A stretch of 64,000 nt of DNA, taken from the NCBI GenBank assembly GCA_015295835.1, contig DVEG01000026.1, forward strand, positions 210,906 to 274,905, in the 5' to 3' direction. Position numbers and translations under genes: made by a program. This document shows positions 18,530 through 25,653 of the stretch, piece after piece (position 1 is the stretch's first letter; every line of letters starts with the position of its first letter). The DNA comes from Oscillatoriaceae cyanobacterium M7585_C2015_266 (GTDB lineage: Bacteria > Cyanobacteriota > Cyanobacteriia > Cyanobacteriales > Oscillatoriaceae). The notes under the pieces were generated by a model, which was not told the DNA's origin, ran no database searches, and saw only the letters and a list, made by a program, of their open reading frames with translations.

Positions 18530-18928
18530 ATGTCTGCTGCAACTGATGAAATTCTAGAAAAACTAAAAACACTGACTCTCTTAGAAGCAGCCGAACTTGT
18601 CAAACAAATTGAAGAAACTTTCGGCGTCAGCGCTGCCGCTCCAGCAGGAGGAATGGTAATGATGGCAGCACCCGCTGCAGGGGCTGCAGCTCCAGCAGAA
18701 GAAGCCGAAGTTAAGACAGAATTTGATGTGATTCTTGAAGAAGTACCGGCTGACAAGAAAATTGCAGTTCTCAAAGTCGTGCGTACTCTCACCGGGTTGG
18801 GCTTGAAAGAAGCAAAAGACTTGGTAGAATCTACGCCGAAACCAGTTAAAGAAGGGGTTCCCAAAGAAGCTGCTGAAGATGCTAAGAAGCAGCTAGAAGA
18901 AGCCGGTGCCAAAGTAACTATCAAGTAG
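18530..18928 (+). CDS. rplL: 50S ribosomal protein L7/L12
   Basis: 132 residues. The N-terminal dimerisation helix ([20 protein letters not shown]) is followed by an alanine/methionine/proline hinge and a C-terminal domain with [20 protein letters not shown] and [13 protein letters not shown]. It recruits translation factors. It is the last gene of the ribosomal block; a GC-rich hairpin follows at 18957–18979. Confidence 0.97.
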   Translation: MSAATDEILEKLKTLTLLEAAELVKQIEETFGVSAAAPAGGMVMMAAPAAGAAAPAEEAEVKTEFDVILEEVPADKKIAVLKVVRTLTGLGLKEAKDLVESTPKPVKEGVPKEAAEDAKKQLEEAGAKVTIK

Positions 18929-18956
18929 TCACACTTTTCTATCTAATATTAAACTC

Positions 18957-18979
18957 AGGGGAGCGGGCGCCCGCCCCCT
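18957..18979. terminator. GC-rich hairpin between rplL and the convergent gene
   Basis: AGGGG-a-GCGGG pairs with CCCGC-CCCCT around a tiny loop, between two convergent genes. There is no clear T-run directly after it on either strand, so termination is inferred from position and stem strength only. Confidence 0.45.
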
Positions 18980-18999
18980 ACTTAGTATTTCTTATGCTC

Positions 19000-20331
19000 T
19001 TATGCAGGTTCCCAGTTATCTACTTCCTGGCTATATTCGATCGCAAAATCTTCATTCCATGAATACGAATACTGTGACACTACTTTACTTTTTGTTTCTT
19101 TCAAATCTTTAAGCAACCTTCGCACCAGAAATAGTATTGATTCTCTTGCATCCTCTAAAATACTCCTCACATCCATACCGCGGGCAATCCTTGGGGTAAT
19201 GGTTTCTATTTCTTTAATAGTTTTCTCCAACAATTTTTGTGGTGCAGTTGGTGAGCGCATTTCAATAATTTCGTTTGTCTTGTTTGTCTGAGCTGTCGCC
19301 ATTTGTTGCTTGAGAGCTTCCAACTCAGCAACCGTCTCTGCCAATTGTTTTTCTAGAGCGGCAATTTGTTCGCGATACTCTTGTTCTATTTGAGCCACTG
19401 TCGGTTCTTCTTTTGTCGGCTCCTCTTCTTTTTCTTCTTTTAGTTGATATTCAGGCGCTGCTGCAAGTAATTGACTAATTACCTCGTTGGGGGTTACGCC
19501 CCGCATTTCAGCTAGTTGTGTTAATTTACGTTCATCTTCTTCCGAAAGATTGTATGTTGCGATCGCAATCTTTCTTTTACGCCCCCTATTACTACTTAAA
19601 GAATTTGAAGAACTACTATGCGTACTACTATTATTACTACTATTATTACTACAAGAATTAGAGCTTTTATGGCCATAATTAGGCCCGATTTTCCAACCTA
19701 GATGTTCTAGGGCTTTGATTGCGTGCCCACGTCGGACAATAAAACTTGTAGCATCTTCAGGCGTATCCGCGAGCGCAAATTGTAATGCTTGTTGTTTGAC
19801 ACTACAGAGATCACTTTCCGATAAATCATAACGTTCAGCAAGCGCCTCCCATTCCTCATCACTCATATTTGCAGCGGCAGCAACAGCATCACGAATACTT
19901 TGTGCCGTATGCTTTTTGCGACTCACCACCAACTCTGTAACCATATCCACCGTTAACTTTGGCAGTTCCCGCAACGCCGCCACACTCCACCGATGGCAAT
20001 TTTTCACCACTAACCGCTGCACTTTCGAAGGCAGAGTGTTATACCATGCACTAATCTCCATTGCCGCCTTGGCTATGTAGCGAGACGAGCCAAACTCCTC
20101 CGAACTCAGCCATGCTTCAAAGGCAGCTTTCCCTTCTTGTTTGCCAAGGTAGACTATCAACTCGCTCTTTAACTCCCACAACGCAGAGCCTTGAGAGATA
20201 ATCCCTTCAAACGTATGTCTGACAAAGCCCAGAAAACTCAACCGTGTTGATTTGGCTTTTTCTTCTAAACCAATTTTTTTGAAACAGTTGTAAATAAAAC
20301 AGTTAGATGTCATCATAGTATCCAGAATCAT
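19000..20331 (-). CDS. Putative DNA-binding protein with ribbon-helix-helix-like segment and Ser/Asn-rich linker
   Basis: A 443-residue protein I do not recognise as a named family. Residues ~45–125 (ALWELKSELIVYLGKQEGKA, AWLSSEEFGSSRYIAKAAME) resemble the helical DUF3102-type region of plasmid/phage proteins. A low-complexity Ser/Asn linker spans 223–248 and a basic patch RGRKRK 249–254. Residues ~255–290 (IAIATYNLSEEDERKLTQLA then VTPNEVISQLL) look like a CopG/Arc ribbon-helix-helix, and a coiled coil follows (~312–345). Directly upstream lie phased GTAC repeats overlapping the start region, consistent with an autoregulator or a partition-type protein. No signal peptide. Function not assigned. 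Confidence 0.6.
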   Translation of the reverse strand: MILDTMMTSNCFIYNCFKKIGLEEKAKSTRLSFLGFVRHTFEGIISQGSALWELKSELIVYLGKQEGKAAFEAWLSSEEFGSSRYIAKAAMEISAWYNTLPSKVQRLVVKNCHRWSVAALRELPKLTVDMVTELVVSRKKHTAQSIRDAVAAAANMSDEEWEALAERYDLSESDLCSVKQQALQFALADTPEDATSFIVRRGHAIKALEHLGWKIGPNYGHKSSNSCSNNSSNNSSTHSSSSNSLSSNRGRKRKIAIATYNLSEEDERKLTQLAEMRGVTPNEVISQLLAAAPEYQLKEEKEEEPTKEEPTVAQIEQEYREQIAALEKQLAETVAELEALKQQMATAQTNKTNEIIEMRSPTAPQKLLEKTIKEIETITPRIARGMDVRSILEDARESILFLVRRLLKDLKETKSKVVSQYSYSWNEDFAIEYSQEVDNWEPA

Positions 20332-20404
20332 AGTATTCAGGTACTATATAGTACCAGGTAGTACTAGCAGTACTCAAATAGTACCAACTAGTGCTTACCT
20401 AGTG
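20316..20404. repeat. Helically phased GTAC/TAGTA repeats at the promoter of the RHH-like gene
   Basis: GTAC cores occur at 20341, 20351, 20361, 20370 and 20381, i.e. spaced 10, 10, 9 and 11 bp. The first two form a perfect 16-bp palindrome GGTACTATATAGTACC (20340–20355). Weaker copies (TAGTAT at 20316 and 20331, TAGTGC at 20389, TAGTG at 20400) extend the array on both sides and over the start codon. One-turn spacing is what cooperative binding on one DNA face needs. Confidence 0.75.
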
Positions 20405-20409
20405 TTTGG

Positions 20410-20434
20410 CCACTCTTTACCGGAGTGGTTTTTT
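20410..20434 (+). terminator. Intrinsic-terminator-like hairpin upstream of the RHH-like gene
   Basis: CCACTC (20410–20415) pairs with GAGTGG (20423–20428) and is followed at once by TTTTTT (20429–20434). It points along the plus strand, where no coding gene ends nearby, so it might end antisense transcription through the repeat region. The rest of 20435–20706 holds no gene I can support. Confidence 0.45.
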
Positions 20435-20706
20435 CTTGGTCATTAACCTATACCGATTCCTATAGCATATCTCTTGGCGTAAGTTTTGTCAAGGGGTTGG
20501 GAAAGTTTTTTTAAAAATTTTTTGTTTTTGGTAGTCCTTTTAGCGAAACTTCACAAATATTAACTGGAAAAAGTAAAGGCCAATGCTAAATTTTAAGTTA
20601 TGTAAAGAGTGATCGCTCCCAAAACTACTAACGCAAATTAGGCTATCATCCAGAAAGAAAGATGGGAACCCTCGTCTTTGCTCTAGCCGTTTAAAAACAA
20701 CTAATT

Positions 20707-21165
20707 ATGACACTAGAACAACTTTTTAACTGCGCTAACCTTTTTGTTTTACCATTTTGGACTTTAATGATTATATTACCCAACTGGGGAGTTACAAAAC
20801 GAGTAATACAATCTTATATCCCTTTTCTAGTCTTAGCAATACTTTATCTATTTTTACTCAGTAGCGCCCTCACAGCCGAAAATGCACAAGCCCTTGCCAA
20901 TCCAAAGTTAGCAGATATTGCTCAATTTTTCGCTAACGAGCGTGCTACTGCAACTGGTTGGATACATTTTCTGGTAATGGATTTATTTGTCGGGCGCTGG
21001 ATTTATTTACAAGGGCAGCAGACAGGCGTTTGGACTATTCATTCTTTACTTTTATGTTTGTTTGCAGGACCTTTAGGGTTGCTTTCTCATATTATCACAG
21101 ATTGGGTAAGTCAGAAATTCTTTCCCCGTAATGAAAAAGAAGCTACACCGCAACCAACACCTTAA
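20707..21165 (+). CDS. ABA4-like membrane protein (DUF4281)
   Basis: 152 residues with four predicted membrane segments. The start EQLFNCANLFVLPFWTLMII and the central ATGWIHFLVMDLFVGRWIYL match the ABA4/DUF4281 family. Plant ABA4 is needed for neoxanthin synthesis in plastids; cyanobacterial members have no settled function, though carotenoid-related roles are plausible. The C-terminus is polar (EKEATPQPTP). It lies 88 bp upstream of the flavoprotein gene on the same strand and may be co-transcribed with it. Confidence 0.8.
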   Translation: MTLEQLFNCANLFVLPFWTLMIILPNWGVTKRVIQSYIPFLVLAILYLFLLSSALTAENAQALANPKLADIAQFFANERATATGWIHFLVMDLFVGRWIYLQGQQTGVWTIHSLLLCLFAGPLGLLSHIITDWVSQKFFPRNEKEATPQPTP

Positions 21166-21253
21166 TATAAATTAAGCTCGAAAATTAAAAAGCGGATACA
21201 AACAGGCAGGAGGTACTTTTTATTATCATATCCTTTTGCCATTAGGTGAAATT

Positions 21254-22684
21254 ATGTCAGTAGAATATGATTTAGTTATAATTGGGGGCGGTTCTAGCGG
21301 TTTAGTTGTGGCAAGTGCGGCGGCGCAATTAAAGGCGAAAGTAGCTTTAATAGAACGCGCTCGCCTGGGAGGGGATTGTCTTTGGTTTGGTTGTGTTCCC
21401 AGTAAATCTATCATTCGGGCTTCTCGTGCTGCTTATGAAGTAAAAAATGCTCGTCGTTTTGGGATTAATTGTGAAAATATAGAGATTGATTTTGCCAAAG
21501 TCAATGCTTACGTAAAAGAAGCGATCGCTACCATTGAACCTCACGACTCGCCAGAACGTTTTCGCAACTTAGGCGTTGAAGTAATTTTTGGAGACGGGCA
21601 ATTTATTGACCGAGAAACTTTTCATGTGAACGGGCGTTTTTTTCGCGCCAGAGCATTTATTATTGCCACAGGTTCTCGGCCAAAAATTCCACCGATTATA
21701 GGATTGAAAGAAGCCGGATATCTTACTAATGAGCAAATTTTTTCTTTAAAGGAACGTCCGCAATCTATTGCTGTTATTGGGGCAGGACCGATTGGCTGCG
21801 AGTTGGGGCAAGCTTTGCATAGATTGGGATCGGAAGTGACAATTATATCAAGTCGCGATCGCATTTTACCGAAAGAAGACTGGGAAGCAGCTAAAGTTGT
21901 ACAGACACAATTTCAATCTGAAGGGATTCGCATTCTTACAAATTCCCCCTGCGATCGCATAGAAGTGTTAGACGACAAAAAACTTCTCAGCTCAGGCGAG
22001 CGCCTCCTAGCCACAGTCAGCGATATTTTAGTTGCCACAGGGCGAATTCCTAATACAGAATCTCTCAATTTAGAAGCAGCAGGTGTAACAGTATCACAAA
22101 AAGGAATTATTGTCAATAATAAATTGCAAACAACCAATCCCCGGATTTATGCCTGCGGGGATGTTATAGGCGGCTACCAATTCACACACGTTGCCAGCTA
22201 CGAAGCCAGCGTTGTTTTAAAAAATGCTCTATTTTTCCCCTTCGCGAAAACTAATTATAGCATTATTCCTTGGTGTATTTTCACTGAACCAGAATTAGCG
22301 AGGGTTGGATTGACAGAGGAAGAAGCAAGAAAACAGTATGGAGAAGATATTTGCGTACTAAAGCAGGATTTTGCGCTTATAGATCGGGCAGTAGCAGAAG
22401 CAGCAACTAGCGGATTTGCTAAAATTGTAGCCCGCCGCAATGGAGAGATACTGGGCGCTCATTTAGTGGGAGCATCAGCAGGTGAATTAATTCATGAAGT
22501 AGTAATGGCAATGTCATATAAGCTAGGAGTATCAGCACTGAAGAGGATAATTCATATTTACCCAACTTTGTCGGAGGTGAATGCTAAAGCGGCTTTGCTA
22601 TTGACTAAGCAAAGGTATGCAAAAAATCGGCGATTGCAAGGGATTTTGGAGAGGTTTTTTAAATTTAGGCGATTTTTTAGTTAG
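21254..22684 (+). CDS. Pyridine nucleotide-disulfide oxidoreductase (mercuric reductase-like)
   Basis: 476 residues from ATG 21254 (MSVEYDLVIIGGGSSG, the FAD-binding Rossmann start). I choose this over the longer frame from 21236 because the FAD motif normally lies near the N-terminus. The redox disulfide is C42/C47 in GGDCLWFGCVPSK; the NAD(P) motif is VIGAGPIGCELGQAL; the second FAD motif YACGDVIGG; the C-terminal dyad IYPTLSE supplies the active-site base pair after His. It lacks an N-terminal HMA domain and a C-terminal Cys pair, so mercury reduction is unlikely. Substrate unknown. Confidence 0.85.
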   Translation: MSVEYDLVIIGGGSSGLVVASAAAQLKAKVALIERARLGGDCLWFGCVPSKSIIRASRAAYEVKNARRFGINCENIEIDFAKVNAYVKEAIATIEPHDSPERFRNLGVEVIFGDGQFIDRETFHVNGRFFRARAFIIATGSRPKIPPIIGLKEAGYLTNEQIFSLKERPQSIAVIGAGPIGCELGQALHRLGSEVTIISSRDRILPKEDWEAAKVVQTQFQSEGIRILTNSPCDRIEVLDDKKLLSSGERLLATVSDILVATGRIPNTESLNLEAAGVTVSQKGIIVNNKLQTTNPRIYACGDVIGGYQFTHVASYEASVVLKNALFFPFAKTNYSIIPWCIFTEPELARVGLTEEEARKQYGEDICVLKQDFALIDRAVAEAATSGFAKIVARRNGEILGAHLVGASAGELIHEVVMAMSYKLGVSALKRIIHIYPTLSEVNAKAALLLTKQRYAKNRRLQGILERFFKFRRFFS

Positions 22685-22854
22685 AGTGTACACTGGGAGC
22701 GCGAGCGCCGGAACCTTCTGTGTTAATTCACCAACTAGGTTAATAAACATCACAATTACCTAAAGATCTTTGTCACATAGATAACTAGATAAAAAAACCA
22801 CTATAGAAGTATGATTTTCTAATGGCAAAAAAATAGTCCTAGGAGGGACTTGCC

Positions 22855-23238
22855 ATGATATCCAAACCCAGTTTCGATGATCGAAGTCTGGCTCAATCCT
22901 TTTACCAGACATTACTCAATCGCTTTTGTGAATCTTTTCAATCACCTATAAGTTCTATCTTATGTGAATGCAATTTTGGGATTGCCCCTAGTCCAAAAGG
23001 CGAGAAAACCTTCTTCATCATAACTCCCTCTTTAGATACAGCAGAGCAACTGACGCAAAACATCGACATCATCATTAGCAAAGTCAATAAATGGATACCA
23101 AGAATAACTCAGACGGCAATATGCATAGTGCCGCCGAAAAGTCAAGAAGACTACCGAGACGAGACAAACAAGCAAAAACAACTCCCCTCAAAGTTTATGT
23201 TAGGAAAAGTATTCCGCCACAATCGGGAATCTTATTAA
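22855..23238 (+). CDS. Hypothetical protein, cyanobacterial
   Basis: 127 residues, soluble, with no signal peptide or membrane segment. It begins MISKPSFDDRSLAQSF after a good ribosome site (TAGGAGGGAC). It is rich in Ser, Ile and Gln, has two Cys (C37, C39) and a basic tail (RHNRESY). I do not recognise a family. It is monocistronic, with a clear terminator at 23323–23375, which supports it being a real gene. Confidence 0.55.
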   Translation: MISKPSFDDRSLAQSFYQTLLNRFCESFQSPISSILCECNFGIAPSPKGEKTFFIITPSLDTAEQLTQNIDIIISKVNKWIPRITQTAICIVPPKSQEDYRDETNKQKQLPSKFMLGKVFRHNRESY

Positions 23239-23322
23239 ATTAAATGAGCACCCACTTGTAACCCTGACGCAACCATCTGCGAGTAGCTCTCTCAGCAAGC
23301 AGGCTCATCTAATTCAGAAAAG

Positions 23323-23375
23323 AGGCAATTCCAGAATGCAAAACTATAGTTTCCCACTCCGGGATTGCCTTTTTC
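23323..23375 (+). terminator. Intrinsic terminator after the 127-residue hypothetical gene
   Basis: AGGCAATTCC (23323–23332) pairs with GGGATTGCCT (23361–23370) around a 28-nt loop, with one T·G pair, and TTTTTC follows. Confidence 0.7.
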
Positions 23376-23732
23376 TATTCAAGGGGGTATAATATTACAC
23401 AAGGTACAATAAAAAAACGGGTGCATCAAAACAAAACTTGCGAGATAGAAACAACTAGAAATAAGCTGGCATAACCGTCTGTCAGCCTAGCTATGGCTGC
23501 TGAGCTTTTACAAACAATCTTGATGAGAGGCGCTAGCTTTTCACCCCTCTAACACAGGAAAATGCCCCTCTTCTAAGAATGACTGTACTATCCAATCAAA
23601 AGATTGTTAGGAAAGTCTAAATTTAATTGCTACTTAGCAGTCTCCTAAGCTAGGATGAGCGCATAAACAGAAAAATACTCGGTTATTTCACAATTCTTAA
23701 ATAAAAACCTAGTATTACAATTACACGGTTCC
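23376..23732 (+). other. Gene-free leader before the STAS–sugar transferase gene
   Basis: Holds no supported gene. Small inverted repeats are visible, CAGCC/GGCTG (23483–23487 with 23495–23499) and AGAGG/CCTCT (about 23525–23550). A long structured 5' UTR is possible, but I match it to no known riboswitch. Confidence 0.3.
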
Positions 23733-24731
23733 ATGGTTAGCCAAAGTCCAGAACCAATTTTTCAGGTTTCCATCTCCAACCAAAATGCAGTAGTGCAGTT
23801 ACCTCCACGTTTAAGCGTACTGGAAGCCGTAGCCTTCAAGCAAACTTGTCAACAGCTATACCAAGAAAACCCAGCCCCCAACCAGATTATCCTCGATTTC
23901 AGCCAAACCACTTTTATTGACAGCAGCGGAGTAGGAGCATTAGTAAATAACGTCAAAACCGCGCAGCAGCAAGGAGTAAAACTGATATTGCGGGGCGTAC
24001 AGCCCCAAGTGATGGCAGTTTTATCACTTACAGGGCTAGATCAAGTTTTGACAATTGAGCCAACAGTCGAAACAAAGCAATTTAGTAAAACCCGTAAAGT
24101 TGAAGAAAATCTGCCAACAACCCATCCCTCAGTACGCTCCTGGGTAAAACGTGCCATAGATATTGTTGGTGCCCTAGTTGGTTTGGCAATTACAGCAGTT
24201 TTGTTGATACCCATTGCCATTGCTGTTAAACTAGATAGTCCAGGCCCAGTTTTTTTCGGTCAGATTCGCTGCGGCTGGATGGGTAAACGATTTAAGCTGT
24301 GGAAGATTCGCTCTATGTACGTAAATGCCGAGGCTATGAAGTCACAAGTACCTAACCAAATCGAGGGGCCACTTTTCAAAAATGAAAATGACCCTCGGAT
24401 TACGCGGGTAGGTCGATTCTTGCGGCGAACAAGTCTGGATGAATTGCCACAATTCTGGAATGTCCTTAAAGGAGAAATGAGTCTAGTAGGCACCCGACCT
24501 CCACTTCCAGAAGAAGTAGAACGCTATGATGTTCCCGAATGGCAACGCTTAGATGTTAAGCCGGGTATGACTGGAGAGTGGCAGGTAAATGGTCGCTCTT
24601 CGATTCGCAGTTTTGAAGATGTAATCCGCTTAGATTTGAAGTACCAAAAGAACTGGAGTTTGATGTATGATTTAAAACTAATTATAAAAACAATCTTAAT
24701 TTTGTTTAGTAAAAACAGCGGTGCTATGTGA
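23733..24731 (+). CDS. STAS domain fused to a polyprenyl-phosphate sugar transferase
   Basis: 332 residues with two domains. Residues ~8–112 are an anti-sigma-factor-antagonist STAS domain; FIDSSGVGALV places the phosphorylatable serine at S64. Residues ~134–332 are a bacterial sugar transferase (WcaJ/RfbP C-terminal type): KRAIDIVGALVGL membrane segment, FKLWKIRSM, DELPQFWNVLKGEMSLVGTR and KPGMTGEWQVNGRS. Such enzymes start exopolysaccharide repeat units on undecaprenyl phosphate at the inner membrane. Only the single membrane anchor typical of the core enzyme is present. The next gene encodes an RsbW-like kinase, so phosphorylation of the STAS domain may switch sugar priming. Confidence 0.85.
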   Translation: MVSQSPEPIFQVSISNQNAVVQLPPRLSVLEAVAFKQTCQQLYQENPAPNQIILDFSQTTFIDSSGVGALVNNVKTAQQQGVKLILRGVQPQVMAVLSLTGLDQVLTIEPTVETKQFSKTRKVEENLPTTHPSVRSWVKRAIDIVGALVGLAITAVLLIPIAIAVKLDSPGPVFFGQIRCGWMGKRFKLWKIRSMYVNAEAMKSQVPNQIEGPLFKNENDPRITRVGRFLRRTSLDELPQFWNVLKGEMSLVGTRPPLPEEVERYDVPEWQRLDVKPGMTGEWQVNGRSSIRSFEDVIRLDLKYQKNWSLMYDLKLIIKTILILFSKNSGAM

Positions 24732-24817
24732 AAAAAATAAAAAGATAAAGAGAGAATGTGAGGTATGTTATTATTATGAATTAAAGGTGCATATGTCTGT
24801 ATTTGATGTTGTAGAAG

Positions 24818-25321
24818 ATGATTCTAGAGAACTTTGAAAGCTGGTGGAAAACCTTTACTTCCCAACTAGGGATACAACAGAAAAAAACTGTTAAATGGCG
24901 GCGGCGTTCTCATTTGCAAGTAGGGACGGATTTGAAGGCTTTAGCAGAAGTTTTACAATGGTTTGAGCAGTTCAATCTGCCGTGTTTTCCAGCTAACCTG
25001 TGGTGGCAATGTCAAACTGCTTTAGCTGAAGGGTTTACAAATGCAGTTCGTCATGCTCATAGTGATTTGCCGGAGAGTACCCCCATTGACATCGATGTGG
25101 AAATATGCGATCGCTATCTAGAAATAAAAATATGGGATCGGGGTAAACCGTTCGATTTAGAAGCAAAATTAGCATCCATTAGTCAAGAGGAATTTGATCC
25201 TTTGGAAAGAGAAAACGGTAGAGGGCTAATATTTATAAGAAAACTAACAGATGAGGTTTGCTACACCCGTACCCCCGATCAGCGAAATTGCCTATTGATG
25301 CGAAAAAATTTCCGTCTATAA
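24818..25321 (+). CDS. Anti-sigma-factor-type serine kinase (RsbW-like, HATPase_c)
   Basis: 167 residues. GHKL ATPase motifs are present: N box AEGFTNAVRHAH, G1 IWDRGKPFD and G2 NGRGLIFIRKL. ATG at 24818 is fixed by an in-frame TAG 6 nt upstream. RsbW/SpoIIAB kinases phosphorylate STAS proteins and bind a sigma factor or other target. It lies 86 bp after the STAS–transferase gene and ahead of a PP2C phosphatase, completing a partner-switching set. The N-terminal ~35 residues (WWKTFTSQLG, KWRRRSHLQV) are a basic extension. Confidence 0.85.
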   Translation: MILENFESWWKTFTSQLGIQQKKTVKWRRRSHLQVGTDLKALAEVLQWFEQFNLPCFPANLWWQCQTALAEGFTNAVRHAHSDLPESTPIDIDVEICDRYLEIKIWDRGKPFDLEAKLASISQEEFDPLERENGRGLIFIRKLTDEVCYTRTPDQRNCLLMRKNFRL

Positions 25322-25653
25322 TTACTTAACTCTTTAAGCTGAACCCTGGCTGCATTTTCTGTTATTACCTTCAATCAGAAAGCTTTTGTCTGACGGTTGG
25401 GTGCCTAGCTGGTGAAAGTCAAAACTCAGCCTAATCAACTGTAAAATATCTCAGATATAAAATTAAAATAATAAAATTTTTTTATATTTATTTAAGAAAA
25501 ATTAATAAAAAAAATTGTTTGCTCAAAGAAAAAGGAAAATCTGAAAAACTCCACAATTGGAGATAAATAGCAAATAAAAAGGATTTTTCGTAGCTTACCT
25601 ATAGATGTTAGAATAATCTATTCCCTCGAAACGAGTGAAGTGAAATTAGAATC
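25322..25653 (+). other. AT-rich spacer upstream of the phosphatase gene
   Basis: 332 bp without a supported gene. It is strongly A/T-rich at 25440–25600, with TTTTTTTATATTTATTT runs. It probably contains the promoter of the phosphatase gene, but I see no convincing operator or terminator. Confidence 0.4.

Noticed and set aside
20340..20404. GTAC repeat cluster as a CRISPR array
   Set aside because: Units are only about 10 bp, with no spacers of 30 bp or more and no cas genes.
21254..22684. Mercuric reductase as the function of the flavoprotein
   Set aside because: There is no N-terminal metal-binding domain, no C-terminal Cys pair and no mer genes nearby.
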